From Halopiger aswanensis (lineage in GTDB: Archaea; Halobacteriota; Halobacteria; Halobacteriales; Natrialbaceae), in contig NZ_RAPO01000002.1 of assembly GCF_003610195.1 (NCBI RefSeq), positions 744,001 through 808,000 on the forward strand: a stretch of 64,000 bases of DNA, in the 5' to 3' direction. A program made the translations under genes and the position numbers. Numbering within the stretch: the stretch's first letter is position 1; every line of letters begins with the position of its first letter. The notes under the pieces are model-generated. The model made no database searches, was not told the origin of the DNA, and worked only from the letters and a program-made list of their open reading frames with translations. Below, in pieces: positions 1 to 8,259 of this stretch.

Positions 1-458
1 TCCTCGAAACCGAGGGCGGCGACCCGCTCGAGGCCCGGCGCGTGATCGCGGCCTCGTGGTCCGACAGCGAGTACCTCGTCCCCCTCGACGTGGGCCGGAT
101 GCAACGGGGTAGCAAACACTTCGTCTCGGTCGACGAGGCCGGACGGACGGCGGTCGACGGCGTCTACGCGGCGGGCCGACTCGCCGACGAGCCCCACCAG
201 GCCATCGTCGCGGCCGGCCACGGCGCGAAGGTCGGTCTCGCCGTCATCCACGATTCGGACGCCAACTTCTACCACGACTGGGTCGTCCCGGAGGGGTACT
301 TCACCGGCCGCGGTCGCGACGTGCCGCCGGGCTGCGAGGAAATCGACGACGAGGAACGGCGAGAACGCGACGAGCAGGCGCGGCAACGACTGCTCGAGGC
401 GTTCGAGGAACCGCTCGACGAGGAGCCGACGATGCATCCGAGCGTCGCCCAGGACTGA
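1..458 (+). CDS. FAD/NAD(P)-dependent oxidoreductase, thioredoxin-reductase-like (3' part only)
   Basis: Only the C-terminal ~151 residues lie in the window; the reading frame is open from base 3, so the gene starts to the left. The segment GVYAAGRLADEP followed by HQAIVAAGHGAKVG is the typical C-terminal FAD-contacting stretch of two-dinucleotide-binding-domain flavoproteins, where the active-centre region ends in an 'AGD/AGR' turn and a glycine-rich helix. After it comes a charged tail rich in Glu and Arg with no family match I know. It precedes an IucA/IucC synthetase by 158 bp on the same strand, so a role in siderophore assembly or iron release is possible. That is inference only: the substrate cannot be read from this fragment. 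Confidence 0.7.
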   Translation, partial: LETEGGDPLEARRVIAASWSDSEYLVPLDVGRMQRGSKHFVSVDEAGRTAVDGVYAAGRLADEPHQAIVAAGHGAKVGLAVIHDSDANFYHDWVVPEGYFTGRGRDVPPGCEEIDDEERRERDEQARQRLLEAFEEPLDEEPTMHPSVAQD

Positions 459-616
459 GGACGCAGCGCTCGCGACCGTGATTCGGCCGGTTCTCAGGGA
501 TTAGCAGTCAATTCAGGCACCGGCCTCGCGTCGACGCCGTCCGGTTGCGGTCCCACGCGCTGACGGACACCCCCACGAGTTAACACGGCGCACGTTGGAG
601 GGGACCGACAGTTCCC

Positions 617-2752
617 ATGTCCGGGACGTCTCGCGGGAGTCGCGACGCCGACTCCCTCCGGACGGCCGCGGAGCGGGCCGCCCTCGGCGCGGCGACCCGC
701 TACGCTCGCGTCTGCGACCTCTCGAGTCCGGCCGAAGCCGCGTACCTCGAGGCGCTCCCCGCGGCGCGCCGCGAGATCCTCCACCGCTTCGTCCGGGGCG
801 TGATTCGCGGCGAGCCGGCCGGCCTGTCCGCCGCGGTCGTCTCGCCCGAGCCGTCCGCCGTCCCGGACGAGCCGACGCCGCTGGACGCTCTCGAGCGGGC
901 GCACCTGCAGTCGGTCGCCGAGTCGCCGTCGGAGTCGGCGCGTCGGCGCCTCGCGCTCGTCGCGTTTCCGGGATCCGAGAGCGCGCTGATCGTCCCGGTC
1001 GCGGCGAGACACGGGTACGATCGGCTCCGCTTCGCCGGTCCGGTTCGGCGGTGGTCGAGGAGTGACGACCGCGGCGGGACCGCGGGATCGAGCGACGGCG
1101 ACTCCGCCCTCGAGCGCCTCTCGCACCCGGTCGATCTCGTCCCGCTACTCGAGTGCGAGGGCGCGTTCAGGGACGCCGAACAGGCCGAACGGATCCGGGC
1201 CGAGGTGGCCGAGAGCGTTGCGAACCTCGCGCTCGCGCGACTCGCGGCGGCCGTCCACGAGCGCCGTGCGGCGGGTCGATCGGACGCTTCCGGGCCCCTC
1301 GAGGCGATTCCGAGCGCGATTCCGGCCGCCACCGACGCCGCCGCGTTCGAGCGGCTCGTCACCGACGGCCACCCGTTCCACCCGAGCGGGAAGATCCGAC
1401 GCGGGATGACCGCCGGAGAGGGGCTCGCGTACGCGCCCGAGTTCAGCGACCGGATCGACCTCCGGTTCGTCGCCGTCGCCCGGAAGTACGCCCTCGAGAC
1501 GCGTGCGAGCGAATCGGACGACCGGCTGACCGAGCGGCTGTTCGGGACCTTCGACGGCCTCAGGGGCGCGCTCGAGCGCGCCGTCCCCGCGGAGCGGTCC
1601 CCCGACGCGTACGCCGTCGTTCCCGTTCACCCGCTGCAGTACCACCGGACGATCCCGGACCGCTACGCCGATCGGCGGGCCGACGGTCGAGTCGTGCCGA
1701 TCGGCGACTACGCCCGGCCGGTAACGCCGCAACTCAACCTTCGGACGGTGGTGCCCCACGAAAACGGGAGCGAGCGATCCGCGGGCGACGACGGCGCCCG
1801 TCCGCACCTCAAACTCGCGATCCCCGTCCAGACGACGAACGTCGTCCGAACGCTGTCGCCCCACGCCGTCTCGAACGGGCCGCAGGTGACCGCCGTCGCG
1901 CGAACGATCGCCCGGCGGGAATCGCTCGAGACCCTCGGACTGCTCGCCGAACCCGCGGCGGCGTGCTACTACCCGCCGAACGGCCCTCACCCGAGCGGCG
2001 AGGGGTACGACGACGCCCGCCACCTCTCCGGGCTGCTCCGGTCGCCGCCCGCCGGCCATCCGCTCGTTCCGGCCGACGGCACGCCGGTCGTCGCCTCGAG
2101 CCTCGTCGCCGACGCGCCGACGACGGGACGGCCGCTCGTCCGCGACCTGATCGAGCAGTACGGATCGGCGACCGGGGTCGCGTCGACCGAAGACGCGGCG
2201 CTCTCGTTCCTCGAGCGGTACGTCGCAGTCGTCGTCCCCGAACAGCTTCGCCTGCTGTGCGCGTACGGCGTCGCCCTCGAGAGCCACCTCCAGAACAGTC
2301 TCGTCGTCTTCGACGGGGACGCACGGCCGACGGCGACGCTGGTGCGGGACCTCGGCGGGATTCGGGTGCATCGGGGTCGGCTCGCCGAGCGGGGCCTCTC
2401 GATCGATCCGTACCCGGACTCGGATCTGGACGCCGACGGCGAGGCGGCGCTCCACCGGAAGCTGTACTACGCGCTCTTCCAGAACCACCTCGCGGAGCTC
2501 GTCGCGACGATCGCTCACGCCCTCCCGGTCGACGAACGGGACTGCTGGGCCCTGATTCGCGAGGAGTGCGAGCGCGCGTTCGCGCGGCTCCGTGACGATC
2601 CGGCCGTTCCGAACGCGCGGGTTCGACGCGACGAGCGCGCGCTCGTCGCCGATCCCGCGACGCACAAGGCCCTGACCGCGATGCGACTGCGGGGGAAGCG
2701 CCACGAGTACGTCACCAGCGAGGTCTCGAACCCGCTGGCTCGAGACGGCTGA
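617..2752 (+). CDS. IucA/IucC family siderophore synthetase
   Basis: 711 residues, somewhat longer than the ~580-620 usual for NRPS-independent siderophore (NIS) synthetases. These enzymes adenylate a citrate or similar carboxylate and couple it to an amine or hydroxamate. Family signatures are visible in order: HPFHPSGKIRRGM (about residue 252), VPVHPLQYHRTIP (about 336), the nucleotide-binding stretch KLAIPVQTTNVVRT with SNGPQVT (about 398-425), and SLVVFDGDARPTATLVRD with GGIRV (about 560-585). The C-terminal part is the FhuF-like palm region. The first ~230 residues are a poorly conserved N-terminal region. Presumably cytosolic. Whether it is type A, B or C, and its partners, cannot be decided because the cluster continues left of the window. 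No obvious iron-responsive operator was recognised in the 158-bp upstream gap. Confidence 0.9.
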   Translation: MSGTSRGSRDADSLRTAAERAALGAATRYARVCDLSSPAEAAYLEALPAARREILHRFVRGVIRGEPAGLSAAVVSPEPSAVPDEPTPLDALERAHLQSVAESPSESARRRLALVAFPGSESALIVPVAARHGYDRLRFAGPVRRWSRSDDRGGTAGSSDGDSALERLSHPVDLVPLLECEGAFRDAEQAERIRAEVAESVANLALARLAAAVHERRAAGRSDASGPLEAIPSAIPAATDAAAFERLVTDGHPFHPSGKIRRGMTAGEGLAYAPEFSDRIDLRFVAVARKYALETRASESDDRLTERLFGTFDGLRGALERAVPAERSPDAYAVVPVHPLQYHRTIPDRYADRRADGRVVPIGDYARPVTPQLNLRTVVPHENGSERSAGDDGARPHLKLAIPVQTTNVVRTLSPHAVSNGPQVTAVARTIARRESLETLGLLAEPAAACYYPPNGPHPSGEGYDDARHLSGLLRSPPAGHPLVPADGTPVVASSLVADAPTTGRPLVRDLIEQYGSATGVASTEDAALSFLERYVAVVVPEQLRLLCAYGVALESHLQNSLVVFDGDARPTATLVRDLGGIRVHRGRLAERGLSIDPYPDSDLDADGEAALHRKLYYALFQNHLAELVATIAHALPVDERDCWALIREECERAFARLRDDPAVPNARVRRDERALVADPATHKALTAMRLRGKRHEYVTSEVSNPLARDG

Positions 2753-2857
2753 CGCCGGATCGGTTTCCGAGCGGTGGCGCCCGTCGAGTCGTCCGGTCGT
2801 CGGATCGTTCCGCTCGCGACCGGAATATACACGGCGAGCCCGCCCGTTTCCGCCAGT

Positions 2858-3139
2858 ATGACGAAGACCGTCGGCGACCTGCGCAACGAGATTCGACGGG
2901 CCGTCGGAAGGTTCGAGCGTCCCGAATCGACCGCGTTCACGAAGGAGTCGCTCGCCGCTATCTGCGACGCCGTCGGGTACGATATCGATACGAGCGATCT
3001 CCCGTCGAAATCGCGGATGCGCGCCGGAGTTCTGTGGACCGTCGGCGTCCTCGAGGACGACGATCCCGGCGAAGCCGAGCGGCCCTTCCGGAAGTCCGAA
3101 CTCGAGGCGATCGCGGCCGAACTCGGCGACGACGCCTAG
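2858..3139 (+). CDS. small conserved haloarchaeal protein, unknown function
   Basis: 93 residues starting at the ATG at 2858. Upstream in-frame codons back to 2774 look non-coding, and a TATA-like stretch (GGAATATAC, 2822-2830) sits about 30 nt before this ATG, which suits a leaderless transcript. The protein is soluble, has no cysteines, and is probably mainly helical. It contains DLRNEIRRAVGR near the N-terminus and a C-terminal FRKSELEAIAAELGDD helix. I do not recognise the family. It lies between the siderophore synthetase and coaBC on the same strand, with gaps of about 105 and 92 bp, so co-transcription with either is uncertain. Confidence 0.65.
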   Translation: MTKTVGDLRNEIRRAVGRFERPESTAFTKESLAAICDAVGYDIDTSDLPSKSRMRAGVLWTVGVLEDDDPGEAERPFRKSELEAIAAELGDDA

Positions 3140-3231
3140 CGTACCCGGGCACGAAGACGCGGTCTCGCGACGCCGATAGTACCGACGGTGGCTCGCTACC
3201 CTTAACACACCGCCGTGAGAACATCGTGCAC

Positions 3232-4407
3232 ATGCTCGAGGGAGTCAACGTCGCGCTCGGGGTGACGGGGTCGATCGCGGCCGTCAAGACGGTCGAACTG
3301 GCCCACGAGTTGCGACGGCAGGGTGCCGACGTGCGGGGCGTGATGACCGACAGCGCACGGGGGATCGTCCACCCCTGGTCCGTCGAGTTCGCGACCGACA
3401 ACGACGTCGTCACGGAGATCACGGGTCGCGTCGAGCACGTCGACCTCTGCGGTTCGAACGGCTGGGCCGACGTCTTTCTGATCGCGCCCGCGACCGCCAA
3501 CACCGTCGGCAAGATCGCCGGCGCCGTCGACGATACGCCGGTCACGACCTGCGCGACGACCGCGCTCGGCGCGGGGACACCGGTCGTCATCGCGCCCGCG
3601 ATGCACGAGCCGATGTACGACCACCCCGGCGTCCTCGAGGCCATCGATACCGTCGCCGAGTGGGGCGTCGACTTCGTGGACCCGCGCGTCGAGGAAGGGA
3701 AAGCCAAGATCGCCACCGAGGAGGCGATCGTCTGTGATGTTGCGCGCGCGGCCGGGAGTCGTCCGCTCGAGGGCGAGCACGTCGTCGTCACCGCGGGGGC
3801 AACCAGCGAGTCGATCGATCCCGTCCGCGTAATCACGAATCGGTCGTCGGGGAAGATGGGCCGCGCCGTCGCGAAGGCCTGCTACGCCCGAGGCGCCGAC
3901 GTCACGCTCGTGCAGGACGGGGACGACGTCCCATACGCCGACGTCCGGGTAGTCGAGAGCGCCGCCGAGATGCTCGCGGCGACGCGGGAAGCCTGCGCGG
4001 ACGCCGACGCGCTGGTTTCGGCGGCCGCGATCGGCGACTACACCGTCGACACCAGCGACGAGAAGATCCGTTCCGGACAGGACGACCTGACGCTCGAACT
4101 CGAGCCGACGCCGAAACTCATCGACGAGATCCGCGCGGCCCATCCGGACCTGCCGATCGTCGGCTTCAAGACCGAAACGTCGGGCGACGAGACGGCGATG
4201 GTCGAGCAGGCGCGCGAGACCTTAGAGCGGGCCGACCTCGCGTTCGTCGTCGCGAACGACGCGAGCGTCATGGGCTCGGACCGGACCCGGGCGCTGCTGG
4301 TTCACGAGGGCGATGTCGCCCGCTACGAGGGGACGAAAGCCGGGCTCGGCGGCGAGATCGGCGCCTCGATCGCGGCGGTGCTGGGACGCGATCCGGGCGG
4401 CGGGTGA
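3232..4407 (+). CDS. coaBC: bifunctional phosphopantothenoylcysteine decarboxylase / phosphopantothenate-cysteine ligase
   Basis: 391 residues, usual length for CoaBC. It makes 4'-phosphopantetheine in two steps: CTP-dependent coupling of cysteine to phosphopantothenate (CoaB, C-terminal half) and FMN-dependent decarboxylation (CoaC, N-terminal half). The CoaC flavin fold begins with GVTGSIAAVKTVELAHELR; APATANTVGKIA and APAMHEPM are the flavin- and substrate-binding motifs. CoaB begins near residue 182 with VVVTAGATSESIDPVR and continues with ITNRSSGKMG and the GFKTET segment. The ATG at 3232 starts the conserved domain; codons upstream to 3034 are arginine-rich shadow sequence. It connects to mfnA (41640-42725), whose likely archaeal product beta-alanine is a CoA precursor. 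Confidence 0.93.
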   Translation: MLEGVNVALGVTGSIAAVKTVELAHELRRQGADVRGVMTDSARGIVHPWSVEFATDNDVVTEITGRVEHVDLCGSNGWADVFLIAPATANTVGKIAGAVDDTPVTTCATTALGAGTPVVIAPAMHEPMYDHPGVLEAIDTVAEWGVDFVDPRVEEGKAKIATEEAIVCDVARAAGSRPLEGEHVVVTAGATSESIDPVRVITNRSSGKMGRAVAKACYARGADVTLVQDGDDVPYADVRVVESAAEMLAATREACADADALVSAAAIGDYTVDTSDEKIRSGQDDLTLELEPTPKLIDEIRAAHPDLPIVGFKTETSGDETAMVEQARETLERADLAFVVANDASVMGSDRTRALLVHEGDVARYEGTKAGLGGEIGASIAAVLGRDPGGG

Positions 4408-4459
4408 ACCGGTACCGACGCCCCGCTGTCGAGCGCCGAACGACCCCGGGGCAGGAGAA

Positions 4460-4481
4460 TTATATAGGTGGCGTTCCACCT
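4460..4481 (+). promoter_or_regulatory. TATA box with adjoining inverted repeat (possible operator)
   Basis: A strong archaeal TATA box (TTATATA, 4460-4466) is immediately followed by the inverted repeat AGGTGG-CGTT-CCACCT (4466-4481; perfect 6-bp arms, 4-bp loop). The expected transcription start is around 4488-4492, so a protein on the repeat would block the preinitiation complex. The gene downstream is itself a winged-helix protein, so autoregulation is plausible but unproven. Confidence 0.5.
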
Positions 4482-4541
4482 GCGAATTAATGGGGTGGAC
4501 GACGGTGCTGTGGGGTCGGGAACCATCGGTAGAGGTGATTT

Positions 4542-5177
4542 GTGGTGGGACAGAACCAACGGACCGACGCACTCGAGATCGAGACTGAAGCCGACACAGA
4601 GCCGGAAACTGAGACTGAGACCGAGTCCCCGACGCTGTCGAAGGGCGAAATCTTCGAGCTCCTCCGGAACCAGCGGCGGCGCTACGTCCTCCACTTCCTG
4701 AAACAGGACGGCCGCCCCGTCGAACTCGGCGACCTCGCCCAGCAGGTCGCCGCCTGGGAGTACGAGACGACGCCCGATCGGGTCACGCCGGAGCAACGAA
4801 AGCGCGTGTATACGACGCTCCAGCAGACCCATCTCCCGAAGATGGACAAAGCCGATATCCTCACGTTCGATTCGGATCGGGGCGTCATCGAATCGACCGA
4901 CCGGACCCGGGACATCAGCGTCTACCTCGAGATCGTCCCCGGCCACGAGTTCGCGTGGCGGGAACTGTACCTCTCGTTGGGCGCGATCAGTTGCGCGCTG
5001 GTCGCCGCACTCTGGCTCGAGATCTACCCGCTGACGGTGCTGTCGGGACTGACGTGGGCCGGCGTGATCGCCGTGACAGTAACGGTAACCGCGATCGCAC
5101 AGATCTACTACGAGCGAAACATGCGACTCGGCGCGAGCGAGCAGCCGCCGGAACTCAGTTACCGAGCTGACGACTGA
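4542..5177 (+). CDS. membrane-anchored winged-helix protein (DUF7344-type)
   Basis: 211 residues from GTG 4542, or 210 from GTG 4545, which is better spaced from the Shine-Dalgarno-like GAGGTGAT at 4532-4539. After an acidic Glu/Thr-rich leader (residues 8-30) comes a winged-helix domain of the type common in haloarchaea: [18 protein letters not shown], then a helix with LAQQVAAWE and the recognition region [19 protein letters not shown]. Two hydrophobic segments near the C-terminus (about 140-160 and 166-186) predict membrane anchoring. Such proteins are presumed transcription regulators, but no target is known to me. The promoter carries an inverted repeat that may be its own operator. The gene stands alone between coaBC and hpt. 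Confidence 0.8.
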   Translation: MVGQNQRTDALEIETEADTEPETETETESPTLSKGEIFELLRNQRRRYVLHFLKQDGRPVELGDLAQQVAAWEYETTPDRVTPEQRKRVYTTLQQTHLPKMDKADILTFDSDRGVIESTDRTRDISVYLEIVPGHEFAWRELYLSLGAISCALVAALWLEIYPLTVLSGLTWAGVIAVTVTVTAIAQIYYERNMRLGASEQPPELSYRADD

Positions 5178-5337
5178 CTGTGCCGTTGGCCCGATAGGCG
5201 GCCACACTCGTCGTCAGCAGGTCGGATCCGAACCGAAACCGCGACGGAACCCGGCTTCGCGTCGCGTGTCGAGCGTTCGCATTCGACGCGTTCCGACGGA
5301 TCGTCAACTTTTACTCCGCTACCGACCGACCGACGAC

Positions 5338-5907
5338 ATGGATCAACTCAAACAGTCGCTCCTCGAGGCGCCGATCATCGAGAAGAACGGCTATCACTAC
5401 TTCGTTCACCCGATCAGCGACGGCGTCCCGAAGCTCGATCCGACGCTCCTGCGGGAGATCGTCATCCGAATCATCCGAAAGGCCGAACTCGAGAACGTCG
5501 ACCGGATCGTCACGCCCGCGGCGATGGGGATTCACATCTCGACGGCCGTCTCCCTGATGACCGACATCCCGCTGACCGTGATCCGGAAGCGACAGTACGG
5601 CCTCGCGGACGAGGTCGCGATCTCCCAGCAGACCGGTTACTCGGAGAACGAGATGTACATCAACGACGTGCGCGAGGGCGAGCGCGTGCTCGTGCTCGAC
5701 GACGTGCTCTCGACCGGCGGCACGCTCGCGGCGGTGCTGGACGCGCTCGACGAGATCGGCGCCGAGGTCATCGACACGGTCGCAGTCATCAAGAAGGTCG
5801 GCGGCGAGAACAAGGTCGACGACGCCGGCTACGACGTGAAGACGCTGATCAACGTCGACGTCGTCGACGGCGAGGTCGTGATCGTCGACGAATCGGGCGA
5901 CGACTGA
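5338..5907 (+). CDS. hpt: hypoxanthine/guanine phosphoribosyltransferase (archaeal type)
   Basis: 189 residues. Purine-salvage enzyme that transfers a base to PRPP to give IMP or GMP. The PRPP-binding motif is [13 protein letters not shown] (about residues 121-133), preceded by a flexible-loop region with VIRKRQYGL. The N-terminal [22 protein letters not shown] is typical of the archaeal HGPRTase-like family. It is also annotated as adenine phosphoribosyltransferase in some genomes, so base specificity is not certain. The ATG at 5338 is chosen because codons upstream are non-conserved and a TATA-like CTTTTACT lies at about 5309-5316, 26 nt before it, consistent with a leaderless message. Monocistronic by spacing. 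Confidence 0.9.
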   Translation: MDQLKQSLLEAPIIEKNGYHYFVHPISDGVPKLDPTLLREIVIRIIRKAELENVDRIVTPAAMGIHISTAVSLMTDIPLTVIRKRQYGLADEVAISQQTGYSENEMYINDVREGERVLVLDDVLSTGGTLAAVLDALDEIGAEVIDTVAVIKKVGGENKVDDAGYDVKTLINVDVVDGEVVIVDESGDD

Positions 5908-6162
5908 TCGGACCCGGTCGATTCAATCGCGGCGAGCGACGGCATCGGACCGGCTACAGTGGTCGACTCCGACGACGGAACCCGGCCAGATTGTGAGCAA
6001 TAGGGATCGGGGTAGTCAGCCCGTCGTATGCGGGGCGCCGGGCCATCCACGCCGAGAAGACGTCGTTTGGAACGACCGGAATAAATAGCACAGTTACACG
6101 TCCATATCAGAATAAACTACTTATTCGTTTTCCGAAATTGTGATGGGATCAACGCTCGTGAT
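5908..6162. other. non-coding upstream region of the peptide transporter operon
   Basis: No gene is seen. The part from about 6076 is markedly AT-rich, with a TATA-like AATAAATAG at 6080-6088 that could be an additional promoter. The main promoter and palindrome follow at 6163-6188. Confidence 0.5.
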
Positions 6163-6188
6163 CTTAACGGCTGACGTTAAGTTTATAT
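6163..6188 (+). promoter_or_regulatory. palindrome plus TATA box before the peptide-transport operon
   Basis: CTTAACG (6163-6169) and CGTTAAG (6175-6181) form a perfect 7-bp inverted repeat with a 5-bp spacer. It abuts the TATA box TTTATAT (6182-6188). The ATG at 6213 is about 28 nt after the TATA centre, so the transcript is probably leaderless. The palindrome occupies the BRE and upstream position, suiting a regulator of the whole transporter operon. The regulator is not identified. Confidence 0.6.
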
Positions 6189-6212
6189 CGTAGGTTTGAC
6201 TAAGGCATTGCT

Positions 6213-8090
6213 ATGTCCGATAGTTCGAATCGGAAGGGTGCTGGAAAATCGCGACGTCAAATGCTCGCTCTCCTGGGTGGGAGCGCAACGGCCGGACTCG
6301 CCGGCTGTTCGGCCCTCCTCGAAGGCGACGGGAACGGCGACGGAAACGGAAACGGCAACTCCAGCGGTAATGGTAACGGCAACGGTGGCGGCAACGACTA
6401 CGAAGTCAGCGAACACGCTGACAAGGCGCAGGCCGCCTGGGAGACCGTCCAAGAGAACGCGGGCCCCGACGGCGAGGAAGCTCGCACGCAGGCCTACGTC
6501 GAGATCGAAGAGGCCGTTCGGGACGACATGGTCATGCTCCCGCTGTATCACAGCAAGGGCGAAATGTTCTGGTACGACCGCGTCGACGTCCCGCGGGTGG
6601 GTGCGCTGGGTCCCCACCAGCAGACGCACAACGAGACGCAGATCGAAGGCGATACGGAACTGAATCTGGTCACCTCTTCCTTCGACGAGCTGGACCCGAT
6701 CATGTCGACCGACACGGCGTCCAGCGAGGTCATCAACCAGATGTACGAGACCCTCGTTCACTACCCGAACGGGGTCAACGAGATCGAAAACAAGCTCGTC
6801 GAGTCGTTCGAGACTTCCGAGGACGGGCTCACCTGGACGTTCACGCTCAAGGAAGACGTGACGTTCCACGGCGGCGAGGATCTGACGGCCGACGACGTCG
6901 TCTACTCGTTCCGTCGTCTCGCGGAATCCGAGTACAGCGAACGCTCGAACTTCCTCGTGGACACGCCGCTCGGTCTCGGCCTCGAGCACGAGGAAACCGA
7001 GGACGGCGGCATCGCCCCCGACTCCATCGGCGTCGAAGCGGTCGACGACCGAACGGTCGAACTGTCCCTTACCACGCCGCAGCCGGCGGCACTGGACATT
7101 CTCACCTACACCGCGTTCGCGGTCGTCCCCGAAGGAATCGTCGGCGACATCGAGGGCTACGACGGCGAGGTCGACCACAACGAGTTCGCGACGGGGATGG
7201 CCAACGGGACCGGTCCCTTCCAGTTCGACGAGTTCAACCCCGGCGAGGAGATGCGCGTCGTCCGCTTCGACGACTACCACGGCAGCACCGCGAACCTCGA
7301 GTCGATCCACTGGGAGATCAACGAGGACCCCGAATCCATCTTCACCTACATCATGGAGGGGAACGCGGACATCTTCCGCGACAGTCAGGTTCCGACCCCG
7401 CAGTACGACCCGAGCCTGATCGACGCCGAGGAAGACGACATGGGCCGAGAGGTCGGTACGTACGGCCCGCTCGAGAACGACGAAACCGTCAACTACCTCG
7501 GGGTCCCCGAACTGGGCACGTACTACTTCGCCTTCAACGTCAGCAACGTTCCGCGCCCCGTCCGACAGGCTATCGCGTACGTGACGGACCACCAGGAGTT
7601 CCTCGAGGACGTCCTCAAGCAACGCGGATTCGAAGCGTTCAGCTTCACGCCGCCGCGCATGTGGCCGACCGGTCAGGACGGCTACGATCAGTGGGTCGAC
7701 GAGTGGCAGTACGGCGTCAACGAAACCGACATCGAGAGCGCCCAGCAGGTCCTCGAAGAGGCCGGCTTCACCGCGGACGATCCGTTCGAGCTGACGGCCT
7801 CGACCTACGAATCCGGCCCCGAATACGCCGAGATGGCCGAGATCATCCGCCAGAAGCTCGCCGACCTCGGCGTCGACATCCAGAACCAGTCGACGCAGTT
7901 CTCGACGCTGCAGGACCGCGGCGAGGACGGCGACCTCGAAATGTACTCGCTCGGCTGGATCTGGAGCTGGCCGGACCCGGCGTACGGTCACTTCGGCTTC
8001 GAGCCGAAGAACACCGACACGTCCCGCATGCCGAACGAGGCGACCGGCTACTACCTCGACTGGCAGGTTAATCTGGACGAGGAGGCATAA
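6213..8090 (+). CDS. ABC transporter substrate-binding lipoprotein, family 5 (peptide/nickel type), apparently circularly permuted
   Basis: 625 residues. The Tat signal (SRRQMLALL, arginines 14-15) ends in the lipobox LAGC with Cys32, so it is a membrane-anchored extracytoplasmic lipoprotein. A Gly/Asn linker follows (38-61). Residues 65-135 (ARTQAYVEIEEAVRDD, VMLPLYHSKGEMFWYD) look like the segment that normally ends this family. The normal N-terminal start of the fold (ELNLVTSSFDELDPIMST) appears only at about residue 149. The chain then stops at YLDWQVNLDEEA, just where that C-terminal segment would be expected. WTFTLKEDVTFHGG and ADDVVYSFRR confirm the family. It is the first gene of a five-gene operon. 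The ligand is likely a peptide, but nickel or a sugar cannot be excluded. Confidence 0.9.
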   Translation: MSDSSNRKGAGKSRRQMLALLGGSATAGLAGCSALLEGDGNGDGNGNGNSSGNGNGNGGGNDYEVSEHADKAQAAWETVQENAGPDGEEARTQAYVEIEEAVRDDMVMLPLYHSKGEMFWYDRVDVPRVGALGPHQQTHNETQIEGDTELNLVTSSFDELDPIMSTDTASSEVINQMYETLVHYPNGVNEIENKLVESFETSEDGLTWTFTLKEDVTFHGGEDLTADDVVYSFRRLAESEYSERSNFLVDTPLGLGLEHEETEDGGIAPDSIGVEAVDDRTVELSLTTPQPAALDILTYTAFAVVPEGIVGDIEGYDGEVDHNEFATGMANGTGPFQFDEFNPGEEMRVVRFDDYHGSTANLESIHWEINEDPESIFTYIMEGNADIFRDSQVPTPQYDPSLIDAEEDDMGREVGTYGPLENDETVNYLGVPELGTYYFAFNVSNVPRPVRQAIAYVTDHQEFLEDVLKQRGFEAFSFTPPRMWPTGQDGYDQWVDEWQYGVNETDIESAQQVLEEAGFTADDPFELTASTYESGPEYAEMAEIIRQKLADLGVDIQNQSTQFSTLQDRGEDGDLEMYSLGWIWSWPDPAYGHFGFEPKNTDTSRMPNEATGYYLDWQVNLDEEA

Positions 8091-8170
8091 CGAGGCGTAC
8101 CGAGGCCTAACAAGGCCTAACAGCGGATCGATTCCCGGTCGCAATTTCTCTTCTTCGGAAGGTGAAAACG

Positions 8171-8180
8171 CAATATTTAC
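8171..8180 (+). promoter_or_regulatory. possible internal promoter before the permease genes
   Basis: CAATATTTAC resembles a haloarchaeal TATA box and lies in the 169-bp gap between the binding-protein gene and the first permease, about 80 nt before the permease ATG. It could uncouple the expression of the abundant binding protein from that of the membrane and ATPase subunits. Just after the binding-protein stop, short imperfect repeats (CGAGGC.., AAGGCCTAA, 8091-8120) were noted. Confidence 0.3.
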
Positions 8181-8259
8181 GTGCGGATAGTAAAGTCAAC
8201 CATTGTGTACGTATGCAAGTTAGCTCGCAGAATACCCACCGAATCATAGTACAGAACCC

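Noticed and set aside
1145-3208. 687-codon open frame on the minus strand across the siderophore synthetase gene
   Set aside because: Very long antisense frames are usual in this GC-rich genome. The product is Arg/Gly/Val-rich without motifs, while the plus-strand frame has clear IucA/IucC signatures.
6183-8144. 653-codon minus-strand frame opposite the binding-protein gene
   Set aside because: Mirror frame of a strongly coding gene; no recognisable domain and no promoter.
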